NCBI GenBank assembly: GCA_020026225.1
Contig: JAHHQU010000058.1
Span: forward strand, 1 to 13,056
Length of the DNA stretch: 13,056 nt
Direction of reading: 5' to 3'
Origin: Phocaeicola sp.
GTDB taxonomy: Bacteria; Bacteroidota; Bacteroidia; Bacteroidales; Bacteroidaceae
Shown: piece by piece, positions 7,132 to 13,056 of the stretch
How the letters are laid out: each line of letters starts with the position of its first letter
Position numbering within the stretch: the stretch's first letter is position 1
The notes under the pieces: generated by a model
The model's database searches: none
Seen by the model: the letters and a program-made list of their open reading frames with translations, nothing else
Told to the model about the DNA's origin: nothing
Translations under genes and position numbers: made by a program

Positions 7132-7162
7132 CAAAATTAGTGACTTTTTTTAAATAAACAAA
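7132..7162 (-). promoter_or_regulatory. rpmH promoter (Bacteroidetes sigma type)
   Basis: On the minus strand TTTG (7159-7162) is followed after exactly 19 nt by TAATTTTG (7132-7139), a full match to TTTG-N19-TAnnTTTG. Transcription would start near 7125, giving a leader of about 35-40 nt before the rpmH ATG at 7087. Confidence 0.82.
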
Positions 7163-7189
7163 GGGCTAAGTCATTTTTACACAAATCTT

Positions 7190-7221
7190 TTTGTGTTTTT
7201 TGATGAATTAGATTAATTTTG
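7190..7221 (+). promoter_or_regulatory. efp promoter (Bacteroidetes sigma type)
   Basis: TTTG (7190-7193), 20 nt, then TAATTTTG (7214-7221) matches the same consensus as the rpmH promoter. The predicted start near 7228 gives an AT-rich leader of about 50 nt before the efp ATG at 7278. The two promoters are back to back with about 27 nt between their -33 elements. Confidence 0.8.
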
Positions 7222-7277
7222 CACTCGAAAAGAAATTGAAAATCAATAATTACATACTAATATAAAGATTTCAAGTT

Positions 7278-7841
7278 ATGATTAATGCTCAAGACATTAA
7301 AATTGGAACCGCTATCCGTATGGATGGCAAATTGTATTTCTGTATTGACTTCCTGCATGTAAAACCAGGTAAGGGTAATACATTTATGCGTACTAAATTG
7401 AAAGACGTTGTAGACGGTTACGTTTTGGAACGTCGTTTTAATATCGGTGAAAAATTGGAAGATGTACGTGTTGAACGTCGTCCTTATCAGTTCCTTTACA
7501 AAGAAGGAGATGATTTTATTTTCATGAACCAGGAAACTTACGAACAAGTTCCTATCGCTAAAGAATTGATTACTGGCGTTGATTTCATGAAAGAAGAAAT
7601 GGTAGTTGACGTTGTTTCTGACGCTTCTACTGAAACTATCTTGTTTGCTGAAATGCCTGTTAAAGTTCAGTTGAAGGTTACTTATACAGAACCGGGCTTG
7701 AAGGGTGATACAGCTACTAATGCATTGAAACCTGCTACTGTTGAAACAGGTGCTACTGTACGTGTTCCTTTGTTCGTTAACACAGACGAAATCATCGAAG
7801 TAGACACACGTGACGGTTCTTACGTAGGTCGTGTACGTTAA
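7278..7841 (+). CDS. efp: Translation elongation factor P
   Basis: A 187-aa protein that enters the ribosomal E/P site and relieves stalling at polyproline stretches. It has the three-domain EF-P/eIF5A-like fold: an N-terminal KOW-like domain (1-63), then two OB domains, with the C-terminal signature around GDTATNALKPATVETGATVRVPLFV (142-166). The loop that reaches the peptidyl-transferase centre reads HVKPGKGN, so the potentially modified residue is Lys32, equivalent to E. coli Lys34. Whether it is modified in this organism is unknown, and no epmA/epmB-like or earP-like gene is in the window. Codon use is strongly biased towards GTT/GTA, CGT and GAA, as expected for a highly expressed gene. 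It is monocistronic, with its own promoter and a terminator about 60 nt downstream. Confidence 0.97.
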   Translation: MINAQDIKIGTAIRMDGKLYFCIDFLHVKPGKGNTFMRTKLKDVVDGYVLERRFNIGEKLEDVRVERRPYQFLYKEGDDFIFMNQETYEQVPIAKELITGVDFMKEEMVVDVVSDASTETILFAEMPVKVQLKVTYTEPGLKGDTATNALKPATVETGATVRVPLFVNTDEIIEVDTRDGSYVGRVR

Positions 7842-7903
7842 TTGGAAAAGTAGGGAATGGGGCTGTTTGGTCCTGACCGTACTTTTAGCATAGTATTTTA
7901 AAG

Positions 7904-7942
7904 GCGGATGAAACGATTTTTTTCGTTTCATCCGCTTTTTTT
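7904..7942 (+). terminator. Rho-independent terminator of efp
   Basis: GCGGATGAAACG (7904-7915) pairs with CGTTTCATCCGC (7924-7935) in a 12-bp stem around an 8-nt T-rich loop, followed by seven T (7936-7942). An ATG inside the 5' arm (7908) opens the glycosyltransferase frame but is not a plausible start. The 3' arm overlaps the next gene's predicted promoter. Confidence 0.9.
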
Positions 7943-7953
7943 GTGTAGTTTTG
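7922..7953 (+). promoter_or_regulatory. Putative promoter for the glycosyltransferase-radC pair
   Basis: TAGTTTTG (7946-7953) fits TAnnTTTG. TTCG (7922-7925) lies 20 nt upstream and matches three of four bases of the -33 TTTG. The -33 half is inside the efp terminator hairpin. Transcription would start near 7960, about 23 nt before the ATG at 7983. Confidence 0.6.
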
Positions 7954-7982
7954 TATCGCAAACTATAATCTTAATACTCTCT

Positions 7983-8999
7983 ATGCGCTATTCTGTAGTC
8001 ATTCCCGTATATAATCGTCCGGATGAAGTAGATGAACTTCTTCAGAGTCTTACTCTCCAGACTTTCCGTGATTTCGAAGTTGTCATTGTGGAAGATGGTT
8101 CTTCTCTTCCTTGCCAAGGAGTGGTGGAGAAATACCGAGATGTACTGAACGTACATTATTATACCAAGCCGAATTCAGGACCGGGACAGACGCGTAACTA
8201 TGCGGCTGAACGGAGCAACGGGGAGTATCTCTTGATTCTTGATTCAGATTGTATTCTTCCTCCTGGTTACCTGCAGGCGGTAGAGGAGGAACTGCAGAGA
8301 AAGCCTGCGGAGGCATTTGGCGGTCCTGACCGGGCCCATGAATCATTTACACCGGTTCAGAAGGCAATCAATTATGCAATGACCTCTTTCTTTACCACTG
8401 GTGGCATTCGTGGCGGTAAAAAGAAAATGGACAAATTCTATCCCCGCAGCTTCAATATGGGGGTCCGTGCGGATGTATACAAGCAGTTGGGTGGATTCTC
8501 GAGGATGCGTTTCGGTGAAGATATTGATTTCAGTATCCGTATCTTCAAGGCGGGATGTCATTGTTGCCTGTTTCCTGAAGCATGGGTATGGCATAAGCGT
8601 CGTACCGATTTCAGGAAATTCTTTAAACAAGTGCATAATTCTGGCATCGCTCGAATCAATTTGTATAAGAAATATCCAGAGTCGCTGAAATTGGTACATC
8701 TCCTTCCGGCTGTGTTTACGGCAGGGGTAACTTGTTTGCTGTTGCTGGTTCTTCTTTCAGGACTGCTGGGTTCTCGTCTCTTGCTGTTTTTGGGAGTCGT
8801 TCCCTTGCTTTTGTTTGCTTTGGTTATTTTCTTGGATTCGTCTTTGCAAAATAAAAGTCCGAAAATAGGTCTGCTTTCAGTGATTGCTGCGTTTATACAG
8901 TTGACGGGGTATGGAACCGGATTCCTCCGTGCGTGGTGGAAACGCTGTGTATTAGGTAAAGATTCCTTCTCCGCATTTGAGAAGAATTTTTATCAATGA
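7983..8999 (+). CDS. Family 2 glycosyltransferase with C-terminal membrane helices
   Basis: A 338-aa GT-A fold enzyme transferring a sugar from a nucleotide sugar. The start at 7983 (MRYSVVIPVYNRPDEV) is chosen because the upstream in-frame ATG at 7908 lies inside the efp terminator hairpin, upstream of the predicted promoter. Motifs: VVIPVYNRP (5-13), VIVEDGSS (34-41), the metal-binding LDSDC with D87-S-D89, FNMGVRADVYKQLGGF (157-172) and the acidic pair E179-D180 in FGEDIDFS, the usual catalytic-base region. Hydrophobic segments at about 239-262, 265-284 and 295-313 should anchor it in the inner membrane with the catalytic domain in the cytoplasm. Substrate and product are unknown: such enzymes serve O-antigen, capsule, glycolipid or protein glycosylation pathways, and no partner glycan genes are nearby. 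Its TGA overlaps the radC ATG (ATGA), so the two are translationally coupled. Confidence 0.9.
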   Translation: MRYSVVIPVYNRPDEVDELLQSLTLQTFRDFEVVIVEDGSSLPCQGVVEKYRDVLNVHYYTKPNSGPGQTRNYAAERSNGEYLLILDSDCILPPGYLQAVEEELQRKPAEAFGGPDRAHESFTPVQKAINYAMTSFFTTGGIRGGKKKMDKFYPRSFNMGVRADVYKQLGGFSRMRFGEDIDFSIRIFKAGCHCCLFPEAWVWHKRRTDFRKFFKQVHNSGIARINLYKKYPESLKLVHLLPAVFTAGVTCLLLLVLLSGLLGSRLLLFLGVVPLLLFALVIFLDSSLQNKSPKIGLLSVIAAFIQLTGYGTGFLRAWWKRCVLGKDSFSAFEKNFYQ

Positions 9000-9685
9000 A
9001 AGAAAAACTGAAGATCAATGAGTGGGCCGAAGAAGACCGCCCACGTGAAAAAGTGATGCTGCAAGGCGTTTCTGCTTTGAGCAATGCTGAATTATTGGCC
9101 ATTTTGATTGGTTCGGGCAATCAAGAGGATACTGCTGTGGAACTGATGCGGAAGGTGCTGGACGGTTATCACCAGAGCTTGAGTGATTTGGGCAAGGCGA
9201 CGGTGGAGGATTTATGCCGTTATAAAGGTATCGGCCCTGCTAAGGCGGTGACGATTCTGGCGGCTTCTGAATTGGGGAGACGCAGAAAGGAGGAAGGACC
9301 TCGTGAGCGGTTGCAGATTCGGAATTCGGAACATATTTATCAGTATTTTTATCCTTTGATGTGTGATTTGCCGATAGAGGAGTGTTGGGTAATGCTCTTG
9401 AACCAGGCTTCCAAGGTAATACAGGCAATAAAGATCAGTGCGGGAGGATTGGCTTCTACACAGGTAGACATCCGATGCATCCTGCGAGAGGCTTTGTTGA
9501 AAAGGGCTACCTCGCTTATCTTGTGTCATAATCATCCTTCCGGCAATATTCATCCGAGCGGGGATGACGACCGGCTTACCCAGTCGCTTTTTCAGGCGGC
9601 CAAGGTAATGAATATCCGTATGCTGGATCATGTAATTGTGACTGACGGGGCATATTATAGTTATGCCGATGAGGGACGTATCTGA
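8996..9685 (+). CDS. radC: RadC family JAMM/MPN-domain protein
   Basis: A 229-aa protein with the standard RadC layout. The N-terminal part (about 1-100) carries a helix-hairpin-helix segment, YKGIGPAKAVTILAASELG (76-94). The C-terminal MPN+/JAMM domain has an upstream Glu (E129 or nearby, IEECWVMLLN) and the zinc-site motif H178-N-H180-PSG ... D191. All metal ligands expected of the family are present, so it should bind zinc. RadC was once thought to act in DNA repair, but that role is not supported and its activity remains unsettled. Some homologues lie on mobile elements, but here it sits among housekeeping genes and looks like the chromosomal copy. It overlaps the glycosyltransferase by 4 nt. 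No hairpin-plus-T terminator is evident after it. Confidence 0.94.
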   Translation: MKEKLKINEWAEEDRPREKVMLQGVSALSNAELLAILIGSGNQEDTAVELMRKVLDGYHQSLSDLGKATVEDLCRYKGIGPAKAVTILAASELGRRRKEEGPRERLQIRNSEHIYQYFYPLMCDLPIEECWVMLLNQASKVIQAIKISAGGLASTQVDIRCILREALLKRATSLILCHNHPSGNIHPSGDDDRLTQSLFQAAKVMNIRMLDHVIVTDGAYYSYADEGRI

Positions 9686-9776
9686 TTGTTGGCGGAAACA
9701 GGTGCACGGCTTCTTGATTCGGGTGATGGAAATAGGGCAAAAGCTGGCGATAACTTGGGTATTTTCATGGAATACA

Positions 9777-9807
9777 TTTATATCTTAGGATTTTTTGTGT
9801 AAGTTTG
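9777..9807 (+). promoter_or_regulatory. Putative promoter for the MIP18/SufT-type gene
   Basis: TAAGTTTG (9800-9807) fits TAnnTTTG, with TTTA (9777-9780) 19 nt upstream as a three-of-four match to TTTG. It lies 24 nt before the ATG at 9832, in the 146-nt gap after radC, suggesting the downstream pair is transcribed separately. The rest of the gap shows no gene or hairpin that I can support. Confidence 0.6.
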
Positions 9808-9831
9808 CAAAGGAATATAATATAGAAATTT

Positions 9832-10152
9832 ATGGACAACGAAATAAAACTGAGAATAGAAGAAAAAGTCATCAACATGTTGAAGACTGTGTATGATCCT
9901 GAAATCCCAGTAAACATTTATGATTTGGGGCTGATTTATCGGATTGACCTCCTTGATAATGGAGAGCTGATTATCGACATGACATTGACGGCTCCCAATT
10001 GTCCGGCTGCTGATTTCATCATGGAAGATGTTCGTCAGAAAATAGAATCGATTGACGGCATCGTGTCAGCTCAGGTTAATTTAGTGTTTGAACCGGAATG
10101 GGATAAGGATATGATGACGGATGAGGCCAAACTGGAACTTGGTTTTCTTTAA
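9832..10152 (+). CDS. MIP18/DUF59 family Fe-S assembly protein (SufT-like)
   Basis: A 106-aa single-domain protein of the MIP18 (DUF59) family. Members such as SufT, the PaaD N-terminal domain and eukaryotic CIA2 assist maturation of iron-sulfur proteins. Family hallmarks are VYDPEIPVNIYDLGLIYRI (20-38), MTLTAPNCPAADFI (50-63) with the conserved Cys57, and the IDGIVSAQVNLVFEPEWDKDMM C-terminal part. It is cytoplasmic with no signal peptide or membrane segment. It is a free-standing gene: no sufBCD or isc genes are in the window, so the client proteins are unknown. The LpxH-type gene begins 48 nt downstream on the same strand and probably shares the transcript, though a functional link is not obvious. 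Confidence 0.9.
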   Translation: MDNEIKLRIEEKVINMLKTVYDPEIPVNIYDLGLIYRIDLLDNGELIIDMTLTAPNCPAADFIMEDVRQKIESIDGIVSAQVNLVFEPEWDKDMMTDEAKLELGFL

Positions 10153-10200
10153 TCCATCGTATCTGGAAATAAGTATTGGAATCTTAAAAAGTTGTTTGTT

Positions 10201-10977
10201 ATGGAAGACGTGGTGAAGAATGTCTATTTTCTCTCGGATGCTCATTTGGGCTCTCGAGCAATTCCTCACGGACGTACGCATGAACGTCGTCTGGTGAACT
10301 TTTTGGAAAGTATTAAACATCGTGCTGCGGCCATTTACCTCTTGGGTGACATGTTTGATTTCTGGTATGAATTCAAACTGGTTGTCCCGAAGGGTTATAC
10401 CCGTTTTCTTGGTAAAATTTCAGAATTGACGGATATGGGAGTGGAAGTTCACTTCTTTATCGGAAATCATGATATTTGGTGTGGTGATTACTTGGAGAAA
10501 GAATGTGGTGTAATCATCCATCGTTCAGCACTGACTTGTGAAATCCAGGGAAAGGAATTTTATCTGGCTCACGGAGACGGTTTGGGAGATAATGACCCGA
10601 AATTCAAGTTTCTGCGTTCGATGTTTCATAGCAAGATGCTCCAACGTCTGTTTTCCATGATTCATCCTCGATGGAGTGTGGAATTGGGATTGGAATGGGC
10701 CAAGCACAGCCGGTTGAAGCGTAAGGATGGACGAGAACCTGAATATCAGGGGGAAACGAAAGAACCGCTGGTTATTTATAGCAAGGAATACCTGAAAACC
10801 CATCCTGAAATCAATTACTTTATTTATGGTCATCGGCACATCATGCTTGATTTGATGTTGTCTCGCAGTTCCCGCCTTACTATTTTAGGGGATTGGATCA
10901 ATGAATTCTCTTATGCCGTATTTGACGGGGAGAATTTCTTCCTTGAGCAGTATGTAGAAGGTGATACACAGATGTAA
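10201..10977 (+). CDS. lpxH: UDP-2,3-diacylglucosamine diphosphatase (LpxH-type)
   Basis: A 258-aa calcineurin-like metallophosphoesterase, best read as LpxH. LpxH cleaves UDP-2,3-diacylglucosamine to lipid X and UMP, the fourth step of lipid A synthesis, at the inner membrane. The two-metal site is complete: D13-A-H15 (FLSDAHLG), D50 (LLGDMFDFW), N89-H90-D91 (FIGNHD), H124 (LAHGDG) and H211-R-H213 (YGHRH). The GDMFDFWYE segment and the basic, amphipathic insertion around 136-175 are typical of LpxH rather than general phosphoesterases. I start at ATG 10201. The frame also allows a TTG three codons earlier, which is less likely. Not excluded is a paralogous LpxH-like phosphatase with another substrate. 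It is the last gene before a convergent kdgK, with a shared terminator. Confidence 0.88.
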   Translation: MEDVVKNVYFLSDAHLGSRAIPHGRTHERRLVNFLESIKHRAAAIYLLGDMFDFWYEFKLVVPKGYTRFLGKISELTDMGVEVHFFIGNHDIWCGDYLEKECGVIIHRSALTCEIQGKEFYLAHGDGLGDNDPKFKFLRSMFHSKMLQRLFSMIHPRWSVELGLEWAKHSRLKRKDGREPEYQGETKEPLVIYSKEYLKTHPEINYFIYGHRHIMLDLMLSRSSRLTILGDWINEFSYAVFDGENFFLEQYVEGDTQM

Positions 10978-10997
10978 GCTGTATCAGACTGATAGAA

Positions 10998-11048
10998 TAA
11001 AAAGAACCGCTTCCAGAAATGCAGACTTTCTGGAAGCGGTTCTTTTTA
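10998..11048. terminator. Bidirectional terminator between lpxH and kdgK
   Basis: The arms at 10998-11019 and 11027-11048 are a perfect 22-bp inverted repeat (core GAACCGCTTCCAGAAA) around a 7-nt loop TGCAGAC. Each strand ends in TTCTTTTTA. It lies 20 nt after the lpxH stop and 18 nt after the kdgK stop, so one hairpin serves both convergent transcripts. Confidence 0.93.
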
Positions 11049-11066
11049 TGGATGAGGTTGAAAGGC

Positions 11067-12107
11067 TTAGCGTGCCACTTCACCGCTTTCTTCACTGACC
11101 AGCAGTCCTTCCACTTCGCTGGCTTTTACCAGGTTGTAGTCGCCGGCAATCGTATTCTTCATGACTGAAGCTGCAGTGGCGAAATTAACTCGCTTCTGCT
11201 CGTCATCGAATGCCTGTTCTGCATACAATAAGGCACCGCAGAAGGCATCTCCAACTCCTACACAGTCTACCACGTTATCGATATCGAATACGCGGGTATG
11301 TTTCATGGACTGGTTTGAATACAATAAACCTGCGAATGTATGGTGCTCGGAGCTCATCACATTGCGGAGAGCGATATAGATGGCTCTGCAGCGAGGCATT
11401 TCTTTGCTGATTCTCTTGCAGAAAGATTCGTATGCTTCTATATCGTACTTTTCACCGGCCTTGGTTGCCTTGAATCCAGGATTTGGGAATCCAAGAATCT
11501 TGGCGTATTCTCCTTCGCTTCCGAAAAGAATGTCGCTGTACTTCATCAATGGAAACATGACTTCTTGAGCTTCTTTTCCATAATTCCATAGATTCTTTCG
11601 GAAGTTGATGTCACAAGAAATGGTCAAACCCATTTCATCGGCTATCTGGATAGCTTCCAGACAAACGTTTGCCAGTTCAGGAGTAAGGGCGGCATCGATT
11701 CCTGACCAATGGAATATGGCTGCGTCTTTGAATATTTCGCGCCAATTGATCATTCCCGGCTTTAAATCGGAGAAAGCAGATCCTTCGCGGTCGTAGATGA
11801 CTTTGGAATTACGCATGGCTGCCGATTTTTCCATGTAATAGGTTCCCAAACGTTTTCCGCCCATCAGAATATTGCTTGTTCCAACGTTGTGTGAGCGAAG
11901 TTCAGAAATACATATTTCTCCGAACGTGTTTTCTGGCAGTCGGGTTACATATTCTACATTTCCACCATAGTTTGCGATTGAGATGGCAACATTGGCTTCA
12001 CTTCCTCCATAATTGGCAAGAAAATGCTGACTTTGCTGCATGCGTAAATTGTCGGGAGTGCTCAGGCGAAGCATGATCTCACCGAAAGTAACGATTTTCT
12101 TCATCAT
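11067..12107 (-). CDS. kdgK: PfkB-family sugar kinase, probably 2-keto-3-deoxygluconate kinase
   Basis: A 346-aa ribokinase-fold kinase. It most likely phosphorylates 2-keto-3-deoxygluconate to KDPG, the step feeding hexuronate breakdown products into the Entner-Doudoroff aldolase. N-terminal features are KIVTFGEIMLRLSTPDN (4-20), typical of KdgK-like members, and the PfkB signature-1 region YGGSEANVAISIANYGG (33-49). The C-terminal signature DCVGVGDAFCGALL (281-294) contains the anion hole and catalytic base Asp287; Cys and Val stand where many relatives have Thr and Ala (DTVGAGD). ATP-site residues around FGSEGE (195-200) are also seen. The second Met (12104) could be the true start. Substrate specificity within PfkB is hard to read, so another ketose or ketoacid is possible. 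No KDPG aldolase or uronate isomerase gene is next to it here. It is convergent with lpxH and lies 159 nt downstream of ackA. Confidence 0.82.
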   Translation of the reverse strand: MMKKIVTFGEIMLRLSTPDNLRMQQSQHFLANYGGSEANVAISIANYGGNVEYVTRLPENTFGEICISELRSHNVGTSNILMGGKRLGTYYMEKSAAMRNSKVIYDREGSAFSDLKPGMINWREIFKDAAIFHWSGIDAALTPELANVCLEAIQIADEMGLTISCDINFRKNLWNYGKEAQEVMFPLMKYSDILFGSEGEYAKILGFPNPGFKATKAGEKYDIEAYESFCKRISKEMPRCRAIYIALRNVMSSEHHTFAGLLYSNQSMKHTRVFDIDNVVDCVGVGDAFCGALLYAEQAFDDEQKRVNFATAASVMKNTIAGDYNLVKASEVEGLLVSEESGEVAR

Positions 12108-12147
12108 AATTGTTTCTTTTTAGTCTAAGGTTGGATGTTGTCTGAGA

Positions 12148-12242
12148 AAAAAAGAGGATATCTCCGCTTTTTTCCTTCTTTGTGAGACAGCATTACATCT
12201 GCTACAAAGATAAAAAAACAAGTCGGGAATATCCTCTTTTTT
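12148..12242 (-). other. Long imperfect hairpin between ackA and kdgK, possible ackA terminator
   Basis: A perfect 14-bp inverted repeat (AAAAAAGAGGATAT 12148-12161 with 12229-12242) encloses 67 nt. These contain further matching segments: TTTTTT (12168-12173) with A-run 12213-12218, CTTTGT (12178-12183) with ACAAAG (12204-12209), and AGCA (12189-12192) with TGCT (12200-12203), leaving a 7-nt loop. On the minus strand the 3' arm ends in seven T, as in a terminator for ackA about 25 nt past its stop. The kdgK -7 box lies inside. Folding is by eye, not calculated. Confidence 0.55.
12205..12212 (-). promoter_or_regulatory. Putative kdgK promoter -7 element
   Basis: On the minus strand TATCTTTG matches the Bacteroidetes -7 consensus. 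No convincing TTTG lies 19-21 nt upstream, so only half the promoter is recognisable. The start would be near 12198, giving a leader of about 90 nt that contains the 3' half of the hairpin. Confidence 0.5.
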
Positions 12243-12266
12243 AATATTTTAATGAAGTGGAGCGAA

Positions 12267-13056
12267 TTACAGCTTACTGCAGATTTCTTCAGTATCTGAT
12301 GCAATCATCAATTCTTCATCGGTTGGGATAACTACCACTTTCACCTTAGAATCAGGAGCAGAGATAATCGCTTCTTCACCGTGTACAGTCTTGTTCTTTT
12401 CTTCATCCAGTTTCACACCCATGAATTCCAATGGAGCGCAAGAGATAGAACGAGCTTCTGACTGGTTTTCACCAACACCACCTGTGAACAAGATAACGTC
12501 TACACCACCCATAGCAGCAGCATAAGCACCGATGTATTTAGTGATGCGGTAGAAATACATATCCATAGCACGTTTTGCAGCTTCTTCACCAGCAGCTACA
12601 CCGGCAGCTAATTCACGCATGTCGCTTGATTTGCCGAATACGCCAAGGATACCACTCTTCTTATTCAAAAGGTTAGACATTTCGTCAGGGTTCAAGCCTT
12701 CTTTTTTCATGATGTAAAGAACGGCACCACCGTCGATGTCACCAGAACGAGTACCCATCATCAAACCTTCCAACGGAGTCAGACCCATAGAAGTATCTAC
12801 GCACTTGCCATCCTTAACAGCTGCGATAGAACCACCGTTTCCTACATGGCAAGTGATGATTCTTGAACCTTCAGCTGGAATGTTCAAGAATTCACAGACA
12901 CGTTTTGAAACGTAACGGTGAGAAGTTCCGTGGAAGCCATAACGACGGATGCCATACTGTTCGAAGTACTTGTAAGGAATAGGGTACAAGTAAGCCTTTT
13001 CTGGCATAGTCTGATGGAATGCAGTATCGAATACAGCAACCTGAGGAACTTTAGGA
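12267..13056 (-). CDS. ackA: Acetate kinase, C-terminal part (5' end outside window)
   Basis: Interconverts acetyl phosphate plus ADP and acetate plus ATP, the ATP-yielding last step of fermentation to acetate. About 262 C-terminal residues are visible and the frame stays open to the window edge (PKVPQVAVFDTAFHQTMPEKA...). The roughly 135 N-terminal residues of a normal 400-aa enzyme are outside, so the Met at 13007 is internal. Diagnostic segments are VFDTAFHQTMP (signature 2 region with catalytic Asp), YGFHGTSHRYVSKR, CHVGNGGSIAAVKDGKCVDTSMG, LEGLMMGTRSGDIDGG and the ATP-site segment ILFTGGVGENQSEAR. The C-terminus EELMIASDTEEICSKL is normal. Codon use is biased as in highly expressed genes. 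Upstream one would expect pta, but it is not in the window. Confidence 0.97.
   Translation of the reverse strand, partial: PKVPQVAVFDTAFHQTMPEKAYLYPIPYKYFEQYGIRRYGFHGTSHRYVSKRVCEFLNIPAEGSRIITCHVGNGGSIAAVKDGKCVDTSMGLTPLEGLMMGTRSGDIDGGAVLYIMKKEGLNPDEMSNLLNKKSGILGVFGKSSDMRELAAGVAAGEEAAKRAMDMYFYRITKYIGAYAAAMGGVDVILFTGGVGENQSEARSISCAPLEFMGVKLDEEKNKTVHGEEAIISAPDSKVKVVVIPTDEELMIASDTEEICSKL

Noticed and set aside
7846..7886. AAAAGTA/TACTTTT inverted repeat after efp as a second terminator or regulatory RNA
   Set aside because: The 7-bp A/T-rich stem with a 27-nt loop is weak and lacks a T run; a much stronger terminator follows at 7904-7942.
7257..7961. A 234-codon open frame on the minus strand opposite efp
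   Set aside because: It is fully antisense to an unmistakable efp, runs through the efp terminator and promoter regions, and has a low-complexity composition rich in Phe, Thr, Asn and Ser. Strong codon bias in efp explains the open antisense frame.
7908..7982. N-terminal extension of the glycosyltransferase as a signal or membrane segment
   Set aside because: The hydrophobic extension is encoded by the efp terminator hairpin and the promoter region; GT2 domains normally begin at the VVIPVYN strand.
10192..10200. TTG start three codons upstream for lpxH
   Set aside because: An ATG follows immediately and gives the usual start just before the first metal-binding strand.
1..13056. CRISPR array, insertion sequence, prophage or defence system
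   Set aside because: No regularly spaced direct repeats, transposase or integrase motifs, or known defence domains are visible. Gene content and base composition look like stable core chromosome.

Overview
The window looks like core chromosome of a Bacteroidales bacterium, most likely a Bacteroides/Phocaeicola-type gut commensal. Three things support this. Promoters match the Bacteroidetes primary-sigma form (TTTG, 19-21 nt, TAnnTTTG) rather than TTGACA/TATAAT. Clear Shine-Dalgarno sequences are scarce. The gene content includes a NigD-like lipoprotein, a kinase-less PASTA protein next to rluD and ddl, and a Ser-type sulfatase. Genus and species cannot be fixed from sequence reading alone. 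I see no rRNA, tRNA, CRISPR array, insertion sequence or prophage gene.

Layout. (1) 188-6784, minus strand: seven genes in one direction, in transcription order PASTA membrane protein, rluD-type pseudouridine synthase, ddl, a PlsC/PlsB-like acyltransferase, a NigD-like lipoprotein, a rhodanese lipoprotein and a secreted sulfatase. Gaps are -4 to 35 nt except 70 nt before the sulfatase. A TATCTTTG box lies upstream of the first gene and a 13-bp-stem terminator follows the last. (2) 6857-7841: monocistronic rpmH (L34, minus) and efp (EF-P, plus) are divergent, each with a near-consensus Bacteroidetes promoter and a strong terminator. (3) 7983-10977, plus: a GT2 glycosyltransferase overlapping radC by 4 nt, then an Fe-S assembly MIP18/SufT-type gene with its own promoter, then an LpxH-type phosphohydrolase. 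(4) 10998-11048: a perfect 22-bp-stem bidirectional terminator between the convergent lpxH and kdgK. (5) 11067-13056, minus: a PfkB-family 2-keto-3-deoxygluconate-type kinase and the C-terminal two thirds of acetate kinase, which runs off the window. A long imperfect hairpin lies between them.

Functionally the long minus operon centres on the envelope: D-Ala-D-Ala synthesis, a peptidoglycan-binding-type PASTA protein, phospholipid acylation and two lipoproteins. It then runs into sulfate-ester hydrolysis. LpxH adds lipid A synthesis, and KdgK and AckA belong to uronate catabolism and acetate-producing energy metabolism.

I found no clear undescribed multi-gene system. The points most worth a second look are regulatory: a kdgK promoter box inside a 95-nt imperfect hairpin that could end ackA transcripts while sparing kdgK; a promoter overlapping the efp terminator; and a non-terminator hairpin before the sulfatase. 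Two further points are the HRDIVLD (H-x5-D) acyltransferase motif and the PASTA-without-kinase protein in an operon with ddl.
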